Shown: positions 17,482 through 26,596, counted from the stretch's first letter. The stretch is 64,000 nucleotides of DNA from Mesorhizobium sp. B2-3-4 (GCF_006442315.1 NZ_VFVY01000003.1:62001-126000); one strand, 5' to 3'. Translations and numbers: made by a program. The notes: generated from the letters alone by a model not told the origin.

Positions 17482-18228
17482 TTACTTCGGACGCAGAAAG
17501 CTGCGTGAGGTGTAACGCTCGGCCTTTTCGAAGATCGGCGTCGAGATCGACGTCATCACCAGGTAAAGGATGCCGGCGACGGTATAGAAAAGCAGCGAAT
17601 GGTGCGTTGAACGCGCCGCCTTGTTCGCCGTCAGCATCAGCTCGGCGACGCCGGTGACCGAGATGAGAGCTGAGTCCTTGATGGTCAGCTGCCAGACATT
17701 GCCCAGCCCCGGCACCGCCAGACGCAGCACCTGCGGCATGATCACGAGGCGAAAACGCAGCCAGGCCGACATGCCGTAGGCGCGCGCCGCCTCCAGCTCG
17801 CCGCGATGGATCGCCAGGAACGATCCGCGGAAAACCTCGGCCTGGTACGCGCCCGAAATGATGCCGACCGCCAGGACACCGCCCAGGAAGCTCGGCATAT
17901 TCACAATGTCGGTCGGCCCTATCGATCCCGTGGACCTCGCCACGCCCGTCAGCACCTGCGTGCCGCCGTAGTAGAATAGGTAGATGATCAGAAGTTCCGG
18001 CTCGCCGCGGAACACGGTGGTGTAGCTCTCGCCGAGAAATCTCAACCTGCCGCGATGCGAAAGCTTGGCCGCCGCCACCAGCGATCCCAGCACCGCACCG
18101 ATCACCATCGAGACCGAGGTCACCGCCAGGGTCCAGCCGATGCCCCAGAGCAATTGCACGCCCCAGCCTGCGGCCAACAGGTCATAGGCCGTCGATATCT
18201 GTTCCAGCAGGCTATTCAGAAACTCCAC
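17482..18228 (-). CDS. Amino-acid ABC transporter permease (HisQ/OccQ type), GTG start
   Basis: A 248-residue permease with an EAA loop EAARAYGMSAWLRFRLVIMPQVLRLAVPGL and FRGEPELLIIYLFYYGG, the HisQ-like counterpart of the downstream permease. It starts at GTG 18228 with GGGAGA six bases upstream. The two permeases form the heterodimeric channel used with the HisP-like ATPase. A strong hairpin separates it from the binding-protein gene. Confidence 0.9.
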   Translation of the reverse strand: MEFLNSLLEQISTAYDLLAAGWGVQLLWGIGWTLAVTSVSMVIGAVLGSLVAAAKLSHRGRLRFLGESYTTVFRGEPELLIIYLFYYGGTQVLTGVARSTGSIGPTDIVNMPSFLGGVLAVGIISGAYQAEVFRGSFLAIHRGELEAARAYGMSAWLRFRLVIMPQVLRLAVPGLGNVWQLTIKDSALISVTGVAELMLTANKAARSTHHSLLFYTVAGILYLVMTSISTPIFEKAERYTSRSFLRPK

Positions 18229-18280
18229 GCACGTCTCCCTCCGGGCGCCGAGATATGCTGCGACTACACCTCAATGCCGG

Positions 18281-18306
18281 ACGGGAGCAGCCAAGGCTGC
18301 TCCCGT
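18281..18306. promoter_or_regulatory. Perfect 12-bp stem-loop between binding protein and permease genes
   Basis: ACGGGAGCAGCC (18281-18292), AA, GGCTGCTCCCGT (18295-18306), just past the binding-protein stop in an operon read on the minus strand. Such hairpins protect the upstream mRNA and lower downstream expression, giving excess binding protein. Confidence 0.65.
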
Positions 18307-18313
18307 TGCGACA

Positions 18314-19156
18314 TCACTTGGTGATGTCGATCTTGAACCACTGCATGCTGTACTTCGACACCGATCCGTCATCGAGGGCGGCCTTGAGGGCCTTGTTGTA
18401 GATGTCCTGCAGATCCTTGTCGGTCTTGCGGAAAGCGGCGCCGATACCCGGTCCCAGGATCGGGCCGCCCTTGAACTGCGGCCCGACGAATTCGAGATCC
18501 TTGGCGTCGGGCTTGGCCAGCGTGCCGAGGAAGTAGGTGGTGTCGGCGAAAGCCACGTCGAGGCGGCCCGCCATCAGGTCGAGGTCATGCTCGTCCGTGG
18601 TCTTGTATTCATGGACGCTGGCGACATCCTTGAGATACTTGTCGGCGAAGGTCGCTTCCGTGGTCGAAACCTGCAGGCCGACATTCTTGCCGGTGAGTTC
18701 CTTGCGCAAGGTGTCGAGGGCCGCCTTGGATTCGGCGTCGTCCTTGGAGAGGTCGATCATCTTGCCGCTGTTGGAGAGCTGCGCCAGCGGTCCGTTCTTG
18801 TCGGCGAGGAAGGCCACAGGGGACGAGGCGTAGGGAATCGAGAAATCGATGGTCTTCAGGCGTTCCTCGGTAATCGACATGCCGTCCATGACGATGTCGA
18901 ACTTGCCCGCGGTCAGGCCGGGGATGACGCCGTCCCAGTCCTGCGCCACGATGTTGCATTCCAGCTTCGCGCGGCCGCAGACGTCGTTCAGTATGTCGAC
19001 TTCGAACCCGACGATCTTGCCGCTGGCATCCGTCTGGTTCCAGGGGGCATAGGAGCCCTCCATCGCCACGGTGACGGTTTTCCAGTCCTTGGCCATCGCC
19101 GGGGTCGAACAGGTGAGCGCCAGCGCGGCGAGCGCCATCCAACGTGATGATTTCAC
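18314..19156 (-). CDS. Amino-acid ABC transporter substrate-binding protein (lysine/arginine/octopine type)
   Basis: A 280-residue periplasmic binding protein. The start is GTG 19156 with GGGAGGGA six bases upstream, giving a classical signal peptide (KSSRWMALAALALTCSTPAMA, then KDW). The SBP_bac_3 domain shows EGSYAPWNQTDASGKIVGFEVDI, DIVMDGMSITEERLKTIDFSIPY and VGLQVSTTEATF, the pattern of HisJ/OccT/NocT-like proteins. The ligand is likely a basic amino acid or an opine. It is the first gene of its operon and is divergent from an RpiR regulator. Confidence 0.9.
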   Translation of the reverse strand: MKSSRWMALAALALTCSTPAMAKDWKTVTVAMEGSYAPWNQTDASGKIVGFEVDILNDVCGRAKLECNIVAQDWDGVIPGLTAGKFDIVMDGMSITEERLKTIDFSIPYASSPVAFLADKNGPLAQLSNSGKMIDLSKDDAESKAALDTLRKELTGKNVGLQVSTTEATFADKYLKDVASVHEYKTTDEHDLDLMAGRLDVAFADTTYFLGTLAKPDAKDLEFVGPQFKGGPILGPGIGAAFRKTDKDLQDIYNKALKAALDDGSVSKYSMQWFKIDITK

Positions 19157-19438
19157 GGTATTCCCTCCCATTTTGTGTTCTTGAAGCATGTGATGCCAAT
19201 TGCTTAGCCCAGCCCCCATTTTCCGACAAGGGCTGTTATCTGCGGTCCCCACGCTTCAACTTTTTGTGAAAACCGCGTCAAAATGCCGGGCATGCCGGCG
19301 CCAATGGTGCGTTGCCGCTCGTCTGAGGGCAGCCTGAATGTTCGCCTTGTCGCCAGAGCGCCATTGTCACATCCCTGTAATAGATATTTCGGATGCTGGA
19401 TTTCGTCGTAATCACTACATACGAACGGGCCGCTCTCC

Positions 19439-20359
19439 ATGACGGACGATACCTCGCAAGATGCAACGATAACGGTCGATGCCCGCGTTCAGGCGGTGCT
19501 TGAGAGCCTGCCGCCGGCCGAGCAGCGCATGGCGCGTTTCTTCGTTGACCAGAAGCAGTCCGTCCTTCTGGGATCGGCGGCCGAGATCGCAGAACTCGCC
19601 GGCACCAGCGACGCAACCGTTGTGCGCACAGCGCGTTCGCTAGGCTTCGAAAGCCTGTCCGCGCTTCGCCAGATGCTGCTGTCGGACCTGACCGGCACGC
19701 CATCCCCCGGCAAGCGCCTGGCACGCACCTTGCAAGAAACCGGCGACGGCAGCGCCGGAGCGCTGCGGCACGTGATCGACCTCCATGAAAGCGTGCTCGA
19801 CGTGCTCAAGCGTCCTGAAATGGCGGCCGCCTTCGAGCGCAGTGTCGACATCCTGGCGCGGGCCAGCCGCCGCCATGTCTTCGGCATCGGTCCGTCAGGC
19901 GCCATGGCCGACTATGCCAGTCTGCAGTTCAACCGTATCGGCCTGCCGACCAGCGCGCTGTCGGTTTCGGGAATTGCGCTGGCCGACCGCTTGCTGTGGC
20001 TCGGCAAGGGCGATGCCGTGCTGATGATGGCCTACGCGCCGCTCTATCGCGAGGTGGAAGTCGTCCTCGACCATGCCATGCGGTTCGATGTTCCGGTGGT
20101 GTTGATCAGTGACAATCTGGCCCCGCTGGTTACCGGCAAGGTGGCGGAGAACCTTCCGGTTCCGCGCGGCAAAGCCGATCATCTGGCCATGCATGGCGGC
20201 ACGATCGTCCTCATCGAAGCGATGATCATCGGACTGGCGAAGCGAAACAGCGAAGCCGCCTTCGATGCCCTTGAGCGGTTAAGCACAGTTCGGGGATCCA
20301 TAGACAAAGCCTGGATAAAGCGCGGTGTCCAAAAGAATAAAAATAATAAAAAAAAGTAG
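19439..20359 (+). CDS. RpiR family transcriptional regulator
   Basis: A 306-residue protein with an N-terminal HTH_6 (LPPAEQRMARFFVDQKQSVLLGSAAEIAELAGTSDATVVRTARSLGF) and a SIS domain at about 125-270 (HVFGIGPSGAMADYASLQFNRIG ... VLMMAYAPLYREVE). Its C-terminus is unusual: GVQKNKNNKKK is coded by a nearly pure A stretch (20331-20357) unlike the surrounding GC-rich DNA. It stands between a divergent amino-acid ABC operon (282-bp gap) and a codirectional iron-type ABC operon (91-bp gap) and could control either. Confidence 0.85.
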   Translation: MTDDTSQDATITVDARVQAVLESLPPAEQRMARFFVDQKQSVLLGSAAEIAELAGTSDATVVRTARSLGFESLSALRQMLLSDLTGTPSPGKRLARTLQETGDGSAGALRHVIDLHESVLDVLKRPEMAAAFERSVDILARASRRHVFGIGPSGAMADYASLQFNRIGLPTSALSVSGIALADRLLWLGKGDAVLMMAYAPLYREVEVVLDHAMRFDVPVVLISDNLAPLVTGKVAENLPVPRGKADHLAMHGGTIVLIEAMIIGLAKRNSEAAFDALERLSTVRGSIDKAWIKRGVQKNKNNKKK

Positions 20360-20450
20360 GGGACTCTAAATATGACACAAAACATTCAACCTCATCATAG
20401 ATGATACGATGGGGCTTATTACGCCTCAGAAAAATCTACTGGAGAACAAG

Positions 20451-21455
20451 ATGAGCGTACGTACAACTTTCTGCTTGGCAATGGGTTTGAGTACGCTTGC
20501 CATGGCGGCACCTGCCTCGGCATCCGACCTCGTGCTCTATGATGCGCTTGATTTCGCCGGCCCGGTGGCAAAAGCCTTCCAGGCCAAGACCGGCCTCACC
20601 GTCGACATCGTCGAACCCGGCAGCACTGGCGAGACGCTGGGCAAGATCGCCGCCGAAGGCAGCAACCCGCAATTCGACATCGTCTGGCTCGACGGCTCCG
20701 CCGTGCTGGAGCGCATGGCGGCCGACCATGTGCTGCAGGCTGTTCCCGCCGCCGCCTACGACAAGGTGTCCTTCACCGATCTCGGCAAGTCGCTGATCCC
20801 GCAAAGCCACGCCTTCCTGCCGACCGGCACCAGCACCACGGCCATCGAGGTCAACACCAAGAAGGTGGCCGCGGACAAGATGCCCAAATCCTGGGCCGAT
20901 CTTCAGTCCTTCGCCGGCAAAGTAGCGGCCAAGGATCCCAACCTGTCCGGTCCGGCCTATCAATGGCTGGCTGGCTTCTTCCAGACCAATGGCCTGGATG
21001 CAGGCAAGGCTCTCCTGGCCAGGACCCTGACGAACAAATCACTGTCGGGCCTGTCGAGCGGCGGCAAGGTGAACAAGGCCGTGCTGACCGGCGATGCTTC
21101 GGTCGGCATCAATCAGGACAGCGCCATCTTCTCGAAGATCGCCGCCGGCGAACCCGTCGTCGCGGTCTATCCCAGCGAAGGTTCGGTGTCGCTGCCGCAA
21201 GGCCTCGGCATCAGCGCCAAAACCCAGCACATGGACGCGGCGGAAAAATTCATCGCCTTCGTCACCAGCGCCGAGGGTCAGGCCGCCATGCAGAATGGCG
21301 ACGACACCGACTTCTTCTACATCCCGATCATCAAGGGCATCGACGCCAAGCCAGGCCGCGAGACCAACATTACCTACACGCATCTCGACGATGCCGTGGC
21401 TTCCGCTCACGAGACCGAATGGAAGCAGTGGTACAAGACCAATTTCGTCCAGTAA
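20451..21455 (+). CDS. ABC transporter substrate-binding protein, iron(III)/FbpA-like
   Basis: A 334-residue periplasmic protein with a signal peptide (TFCLAMGLSTLAMAAPASA, then SDLVLYDALDF). The fold is the transferrin-like SBP_bac_6/13 group: KAFQAKTGLTVDIVEPGSTGETLGKIAAEG, then DIVWLDGSAVLERMAADHVL. Such proteins bind ferric iron, or in related groups 2-aminoethylphosphonate or thiamine. The operon partner genes (a fused permease and FbpC-like ATPase) and the FTR1-like gene downstream favour iron. ATG 20451 has GGAGAA upstream. Confidence 0.8.
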   Translation: MSVRTTFCLAMGLSTLAMAAPASASDLVLYDALDFAGPVAKAFQAKTGLTVDIVEPGSTGETLGKIAAEGSNPQFDIVWLDGSAVLERMAADHVLQAVPAAAYDKVSFTDLGKSLIPQSHAFLPTGTSTTAIEVNTKKVAADKMPKSWADLQSFAGKVAAKDPNLSGPAYQWLAGFFQTNGLDAGKALLARTLTNKSLSGLSSGGKVNKAVLTGDASVGINQDSAIFSKIAAGEPVVAVYPSEGSVSLPQGLGISAKTQHMDAAEKFIAFVTSAEGQAAMQNGDDTDFFYIPIIKGIDAKPGRETNITYTHLDDAVASAHETEWKQWYKTNFVQ

Positions 21456-21471
21456 CCCGGATGTTCGGGCA

Positions 21472-23301
21472 ATGACTATTCTGCAGCATTCCGGCGCCGC
21501 GGCCTTTGCCCGCGGCGCTGGCATCGGAAAGCGGTCGCAAAGCCGCCTGTCGGCGCTGGCCCGCCATGGCGGGCCATTTGCCGTCTATGCCGTGTTTGCC
21601 TTGCTGATCGGATTGCCCCTGGCCCTGGTGCTGGTCCAGGCGGTCATGCCTGGCCTGTTTGCCGCGCGGGACGCCAGCAACGATCTTAGCCTCGAGCCCC
21701 TGGCGCGTGTCTTCAACGCGCCCTATGTCGCGGGCTCGGTCCTGCATTCGCTCGAGCTCGGCATGCTCGTCGCCTGCACCACGACGGCGTTGGGTGGTGC
21801 CTTCGCGGTCTTGGTCCAGCGCTGCGACATTCCGGGGCGGGCGGCAATTTCAATGGTGCCGTGGCTGGTCTTCCTGACACCGTCCTATCTGAAGGCGCTT
21901 GCCTGGGTGCTGCTGATGTCTTCCGGCGGCTACCTGGCTCAATTCGGGTTGCTGCCCCTGTCGCTGGGCTCTGCGTTCTTCGGTTTGGGCGGCCTGGTGT
22001 TCGTGCACACGCTCAGCCTGTTTCCCCTGGCCGCCTTCATCATCGGCAGCGCGCTGGCCGGACTGGGCAGCGAACTTGAGGATGCCGCGCGGCTCTCCGG
22101 CGCCGCTCCCTTCAGGATCTGGCTTCGCATCAACGGTCCCTTGCTGGCACCAGCCATCGCCCTGAGCTTCATCGCCACCTTCGCCGAGGTGCTGTCGGAT
22201 TTCGGCCTGGCCTCGACCATTGCCAGAATGTCGAATTTTGGTGTCCTGACCTACGGTATCTACGCCGCCGCGAGCGATTATCCGGTCGATTTTCCCGCCG
22301 CCGGTGCCCAGGCGCTCGTCCTTCTCAGCCTTGTCCTGCTCGTCGTGGTGGCGGACCGTTTGTTGCGCCGCCGTGCCGACCCGCGCCTGATTTCGGGCCG
22401 TGCCAGGCCCGCCAGGCTGTACCGTCTCGGCAAATGGCGCTGGCTTGCCATGGCGGCTGCCCTGACCCTCACATTCCTTGCGCTGGCATTGCCGATCGCC
22501 GCGATCGCGGCGCGCGCCTTGACGCAAACGCTTGGCAACGGGCTCGTCTGGAGCAATTTCACCGCCGCCAATGTTGTGGCGGCGCTCAGCCTGAACACCG
22601 CGGCCAATGACGGCCTGTTGCGCAGCCTCTTCTACGCCGGGCTGACGGCTCTCATAGCCAGCTCCCTTGCCCTGCTCCTGTCGACGCAACTCGACCGTGC
22701 CGGCGCGGCTCTGCGCAGCGCCGTCGTCGGTCTGTCGCTGGGGTCGGTGGCGATACCGGGCATCGTACTCGGCTTCGGCTACATCCTTGTGTGGAACCGC
22801 CTGCCGGGTTTCCGCGACTGGCCGTTTCCTCATTATGGCGATGGCTCGCTGCTGGTCATGGGCTATGTCGCGGCGGCGCTTCCCTACTGCCTGGTGGTGA
22901 TCCTCTCGGCCATCGGCCAGCTGGCGCCGGGGCTGACGGATGCGGCGCGCCTGCACGGTGTCGGGCCAACCCGGCGATTGCTGGCAATCACCTTGCCGCT
23001 GATCCTGCTGAGCGTGGTGACGGCGTTCCTGCTCACGTTCATCCGCACCGTGTTCGAACTGCCGATCTCGCAAATGCTCATTCCCCAGAGCGGCCCGCCG
23101 GCACCGACGCTCATCCTCAAACTGTTCAGCCACGACCGGGACGGACTGGCCTCGGCGATCGCGCTGGTCGCCATGGCGGCCGCGGGCATCGGTGCCGCAC
23201 TGGTGTGGTATCCGCTCCAGCGGTTCATGAGACCACGCCGGAGTGTGGCGCGTGTCGACGCTGGCAGCCCCCAGTTCGTCAAAGCGGAAATCTTGTCATG
23301 A
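21472..23301 (+). CDS. ABC transporter permease, two-module FbpB/AfuB type
   Basis: A 609-residue membrane protein with about twelve helices in two halves, each with an EAA-type loop: LEDAARLSGAAPFRIWLRINGPLLAPAI in the first half and LTDAARLHGVGPTRRLLAITLPLILLS in the second. A fused two-module permease is typical of iron(III) and related transporters. It starts 16 bp after the binding protein, and its stop overlaps the ATPase start by ATGA. Confidence 0.88.
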   Translation: MTILQHSGAAAFARGAGIGKRSQSRLSALARHGGPFAVYAVFALLIGLPLALVLVQAVMPGLFAARDASNDLSLEPLARVFNAPYVAGSVLHSLELGMLVACTTTALGGAFAVLVQRCDIPGRAAISMVPWLVFLTPSYLKALAWVLLMSSGGYLAQFGLLPLSLGSAFFGLGGLVFVHTLSLFPLAAFIIGSALAGLGSELEDAARLSGAAPFRIWLRINGPLLAPAIALSFIATFAEVLSDFGLASTIARMSNFGVLTYGIYAAASDYPVDFPAAGAQALVLLSLVLLVVVADRLLRRRADPRLISGRARPARLYRLGKWRWLAMAAALTLTFLALALPIAAIAARALTQTLGNGLVWSNFTAANVVAALSLNTAANDGLLRSLFYAGLTALIASSLALLLSTQLDRAGAALRSAVVGLSLGSVAIPGIVLGFGYILVWNRLPGFRDWPFPHYGDGSLLVMGYVAAALPYCLVVILSAIGQLAPGLTDAARLHGVGPTRRLLAITLPLILLSVVTAFLLTFIRTVFELPISQMLIPQSGPPAPTLILKLFSHDRDGLASAIALVAMAAAGIGAALVWYPLQRFMRPRRSVARVDAGSPQFVKAEILS

Positions 23302-24341
23302 CCGCATCCCTGCATTGCGCCGGCATTTGCAAGTCGCTCGGCGGGCGTCCCATCCTGACCGACCTCGACCTCAAGATCGAAGCCGGCGAAGTTGTGTCGC
23401 TTCTCGGCGCCAGCGGCTCGGGCAAGACCACACTGCTGCGCATCATTGCCGGGCTGGTCATGCCCGAAAAGGGCGCGATCACGCTGGACGGACGGGTCGT
23501 ATGGAGCGAGACGTCGGTCGTGCCGCCTGAAAAGCGGCGGATCGGCATGGTGTTTCAGGACTATGCGCTGTGGCCGCATATGACGGTGGCCAACAATCTG
23601 GCCTTTGGTCTGCGCGCGCAGCGGCTTTCGGAACATGAAATCGCTCAGCGGGTGAACCATGCGTTCGACGTCACCCGCCTTGCTCCCTACAGGGATCGCT
23701 ATCCCACGGAATTGTCCGGTGGCCAGCAGCAGCGCGTCGCCATCGCGCGCTGCCTCGCCGCGCGTCCGGCGCTGATGCTGTTCGACGAACCGCTGAGCAA
23801 TCTCGATGCCGCGCTGCGCGAGGACATGCGCATCGAGATGATGGAGATGGTGCGCCGCGAAGCCATCACCGTCGTCTATGTGACGCATGACCAGGCGGAG
23901 GCGATGGCGGTCTCCGACCGTATCGCCATCATGCGGGCCGGCGAGATCGTCCAGTTCGACACGCCACGCGCAATCTACGAAGCACCGGGCGATTCTTTCG
24001 TGGCGAGCTTCATCGGCGGCTTTTCGACTGTTCGCGGGCAGGTTCGGGACGAGCTCTTCAGCATCGCCGACAGCGATGCCGAAACCGTGCGCACGCCGGG
24101 CGCCCGATCCGGCGCGGGTATGCTGGTGATCCGTCCCGAGGACGCCCGGCCGGCGGATGCCTATCCCGGCAATCGGTTGCAGGGCAAGGTGCTGTCGAGC
24201 GCATTCCAGGGCCGGTGCTGGCGGTTGGCGGTCGATCTGGGACGACAGCGCGTGCGGCTCGACTGGCCCGAATCGCCGCCGATTGGCGCTCCGCTTGCCT
24301 TTTCGCTGCCGCCGGAGCGCTGTGTGGTGCTGACCGCATAG
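23298..24341 (+). CDS. ABC transporter ATP-binding protein, FbpC type
   Basis: A 347-residue ATPase: Walker A GASGSGKTT, Q-loop GMVFQDYALWPHMTV, signature LSGGQQQRVAIARCLA, Walker B LMLFDEPLSNLD, switch His VTHDQ. A C-terminal regulatory part (about 240-347, LVIRPEDARPAD ... VLSSAFQGRCWRLAVDL) is a TOBE-like domain as in FbpC/PotA. It energises the two-module permease; the start overlaps the permease stop. Confidence 0.9.
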   Translation: MTASLHCAGICKSLGGRPILTDLDLKIEAGEVVSLLGASGSGKTTLLRIIAGLVMPEKGAITLDGRVVWSETSVVPPEKRRIGMVFQDYALWPHMTVANNLAFGLRAQRLSEHEIAQRVNHAFDVTRLAPYRDRYPTELSGGQQQRVAIARCLAARPALMLFDEPLSNLDAALREDMRIEMMEMVRREAITVVYVTHDQAEAMAVSDRIAIMRAGEIVQFDTPRAIYEAPGDSFVASFIGGFSTVRGQVRDELFSIADSDAETVRTPGARSGAGMLVIRPEDARPADAYPGNRLQGKVLSSAFQGRCWRLAVDLGRQRVRLDWPESPPIGAPLAFSLPPERCVVLTA

Positions 24342-24414
24342 TGATTCCCGATAGCGCGCCGAAGCTGCAAGTAGCTGGCCATTATGGTCGAACAGGACAA
24401 GACAGGAAGCCTTG

Positions 24415-25170
24415 ATGCAGACACTGACACCCATCCTCTCGACGATCACGGCGGCATTTCTCGCCTCCCTGGTCGAGGTCGTCGAAGCCTTCACCATCGT
24501 GCTCGCGGTCGGGGTGACGCGCAGCTGGCGCCCGGCACTGACGGGTGCCGCGCTGGCGCTGGCGGTGCTCGCGGCCCTGGTGCTGGCGTTCGGGCCGCTG
24601 CTGGCGCTCGTGCCCATTACGACGCTGCAGTTCGTCGTCGGGGTGCTCTTGATCCTGTTCGGCATGCGCTGGCTGCGCAAGGCCATCCTGCGCAGCATCG
24701 GCGTCATCGCGCTGCATGACGAGGAGGCTGCCTTCGCCAAGGAAACGGCGGCCCTGAACCGGCAGGCCAATGACCGGCGCGCCGACTACCTTGCCGGCCT
24801 GGCCTCCTTCAAGGCGGTGCTGCTCGAGGGCGTCGAGGTGGTGTTCATCGTCATTGCGGTCGGCGCCGCGCATGGGCAGACGCTCTATGCCAGCCTCGGT
24901 GCGCTGGCGGCCTTCGTCCTGGTGATGCTTGTCGGCCTCGCGGTTCACCGGCCGTTGGCGCGCGTGCCGGAGAATGCGCTTAAATTCACCGTCGGGCTGA
25001 TGCTGACCAGCTTCGGCATCTTCTGGACCGGCGAAGGCATAGGCGCCGACTGGCCTGGCGCCGATCTCGCGCTGCTTGCCATCTTCGTCATCGTCGCACT
25101 GGCGTCCTTCGCCATCGTGCGCTGGTTGCGCGACGCCCGTCCGACCGCGGCTGGAGGGCTCGCCCGATGA
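24415..25170 (+). CDS. COG4280-like membrane protein with FTR1-type motifs
   Basis: A 251-residue protein with about seven hydrophobic segments. Two matching acidic motifs, LVEVVEAFTIV near residue 20 and LLEGVEVVFIVI near 140, are placed like the paired REGLE iron-binding motifs of FTR1/EfeU permeases, suggesting an internal duplication and metal passage. It follows the iron-type ABC ATPase by 73 bp on the same strand and overlaps the next small gene by ATGA. Ferrous or ferric iron handling is an inference from motif and context. Confidence 0.65.
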   Translation: MQTLTPILSTITAAFLASLVEVVEAFTIVLAVGVTRSWRPALTGAALALAVLAALVLAFGPLLALVPITTLQFVVGVLLILFGMRWLRKAILRSIGVIALHDEEAAFAKETAALNRQANDRRADYLAGLASFKAVLLEGVEVVFIVIAVGAAHGQTLYASLGALAAFVLVMLVGLAVHRPLARVPENALKFTVGLMLTSFGIFWTGEGIGADWPGADLALLAIFVIVALASFAIVRWLRDARPTAAGGLAR

Positions 25171-25382
25171 ACATCATTCGTCTTGTTGCCAGGGAATTCC
25201 TCGGCATGTTTGTCGATGACGGCAATCTGGCGCTGTTGGCGCTGATCCTGGTGGCCGCCGTCACGGCAGGGGTGAAGCTCCTAGCGCTGCCGCCGCTGCT
25301 TGGCGGCGCGCTGCTGCTGGTCGGCTGTCTCGCCATCCTTTTGCAAAGCGTCCGCCGCGCCGTACGCCAGAGCGGCCGGTAG
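25167..25382 (+). CDS. Small membrane protein coupled to the FTR1-like gene
   Basis: A 71-residue protein with two hydrophobic segments (about 22-38 and 41-60) and a basic tail (SVRRAVRQSGR). Its ATG overlaps the preceding stop, so the two are translated together and may form a complex. I do not recognise a family. It ends the operon that begins with the iron-type binding protein. Confidence 0.6.
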   Translation: MNIIRLVAREFLGMFVDDGNLALLALILVAAVTAGVKLLALPPLLGGALLLVGCLAILLQSVRRAVRQSGR

Positions 25383-25536
25383 CGCCGCATCGTTCCATGA
25401 CCGGTGGCAGCGCCCAATGGGGCGCGCCATGAAAGGCAGCCGGCGCGACGGCGGCCGGGCGGACCGGTGCGCAACGCCATCTTGATCATCGTGGTCTTGC
25501 CCCATTTCTCTTGACGCCATTGCAAGATGGAAAATA

Positions 25537-25550
25537 TGGTACCGGTATCA
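25537..25550. promoter_or_regulatory. LacI-type operator copy 1, TGGTACCGGTATCA
   Basis: A 14-bp near-palindrome with a central CG, present at three places in this locus. Here it lies about 205 bp before the amino-acid-type binding protein and touches a possible -10 (TATGGT) paired with TTGACG at 25511. Confidence 0.65.
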
Positions 25551-25577
25551 AACAGGCGCTGGCTTCGCGCGGGGACG

Positions 25578-25605
25578 TTGATGGACAGGCATAAAATATT
25601 ATAAT
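25578..25605 (+). promoter_or_regulatory. Candidate sigma-70 promoter of the 25754 operon
   Basis: TTGATG (25578-25583), 16 bases, TATAAT (25600-25605). The -10 lies inside the repeated AT-rich motif, so a bound GntR protein would block it. Confidence 0.5.
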
Positions 25606-25610
25606 AGCAT
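25593..25610. promoter_or_regulatory. AT-rich operator motif, site A
   Basis: Matches 15 of 18 bases of the ideal palindrome ATGCTATTATAATAGCAT, including the 13-base core ATTATAATAGCAT found at four places. A second ATTATAA at 25614-25620 forms a further inverted repeat with TTATAAT at 25599-25605. Confidence 0.65.
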
Positions 25611-25753
25611 ACCATTATAACTCGCAGAGGAACCGCTGACTCTCCAGTTTGCAAGGGTGTCGGCGAGCGAGCTGTTTCAGATCGTCGGGCGGCCCCGCGC
25701 CCCGCACCGCCGGTATCGACGCAAGGCGCCAGAAAAATGCATGGGAGGAAAAC

Positions 25754-26557
25754 ATGCGGACTTTCCTGAGGGGCGCGATGCTTGCCGGCATCGTGCTGGC
25801 GCTGTCGGCGCTGCTGCCGCGGATCGCTTCGGCACAGTCGGTCGAGGATATCATCGCGCGCGGCAAGCTCGTCGTCGCCATCGACACCACCACGCCGCCC
25901 TATGGCTTTCTCGACGCCAATCTGAAGCCGACCGGCTTCGACATCGAGGTCGCCAACAAGATGGGCGAGGCGCTCGGCGTGCCCGTCGAATTCGTCACCG
26001 TCACCTCGCCCGGCCGCATACCGGCCCTGCTGACCAAGCAGGTCGACGCGGTGATCTCGATCTTCTCGATCACGCCGGCACGCGCCATCCAGATCGACTA
26101 TTCCATTCCCTATGCCGGCCAGTCGGCGGTGGTGATCGCGCCGAAGAGCACCTCGATCAAGGGCGTCGCCGACCTCGTCGGCAAGAAGGTCGGCCTGACG
26201 CGCGGCACCGGCGAGGACGGCCTGCTGACCAAGGCGGCCGAAGCCAATCCCGGCATCGAGATCCTGCGCTTCGACGACTATTCCTCGCTGCTGCAGGCGA
26301 TGGTGTCGGGCCAGATCGACGCCATGGGCGGCGGCGACTATGGCGAGATCTATCTGAAGAAGGCGCAAGATGGCGACGCCTTCGAGCAGAAATACGTGCT
26401 GAAGACGTTCTATTTCGGCATCGGCGTCGCCAAGGGCAACGACAATCTGCGCCAATGGATCAACACCTGGCTGTTCACGATGAAGACCGACGGAACGCTG
26501 GATGCGCTGTCGATGAAGTACCGCAACCAGCCGCTGCCGGTACTGCCGGTCTTCTGA
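25754..26557 (+). CDS. Amino-acid-type ABC transporter substrate-binding protein
   Basis: A 267-residue SBP_bac_3 protein with a signal peptide (RGAMLAGIVLALSALLPRIASA, then QSVED). Ligand-pocket segments DTTTPPYGFLDANLKPTGFDIEVA, SIFSITPARAIQIDYSIPYAG and VGLTRGTGEDGLLTK are clear. GGGAGGA precedes ATG 25754. Two permease genes follow, but no ATPase. The upstream region holds both repeated operator motifs of the central locus, so its ligand is probably related to that pathway's substrate rather than a general amino acid. Confidence 0.88.
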   Translation: MRTFLRGAMLAGIVLALSALLPRIASAQSVEDIIARGKLVVAIDTTTPPYGFLDANLKPTGFDIEVANKMGEALGVPVEFVTVTSPGRIPALLTKQVDAVISIFSITPARAIQIDYSIPYAGQSAVVIAPKSTSIKGVADLVGKKVGLTRGTGEDGLLTKAAEANPGIEILRFDDYSSLLQAMVSGQIDAMGGGDYGEIYLKKAQDGDAFEQKYVLKTFYFGIGVAKGNDNLRQWINTWLFTMKTDGTLDALSMKYRNQPLPVLPVF

Positions 26558-26577
26558 TTTACACATCCGCAGTCGGG

Positions 26578-26596
26578 CGGGGCTAAGTCGGCCCCG
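26578..26596. promoter_or_regulatory. Stem-loop after the binding-protein gene
   Basis: CGGGGC, 7-base loop, GCCCCG, then TTTCC, between the binding-protein stop and the first permease. Its place matches the larger hairpins in the other three binding-protein operons. Confidence 0.45.

Noticed and set aside
20360..20450. RirA or Irr iron box before the iron-type binding protein
   Set aside because: TGACACAAAACATTCA is close to TGA-N9-TCA, but the spacing is wrong by one base and there is no Irr-type symmetry.
21850..23133. Long minus-strand frame opposite the iron-type permease
   Set aside because: Antisense shadow: low-complexity Gln/Arg/Gly composition and no start signal.
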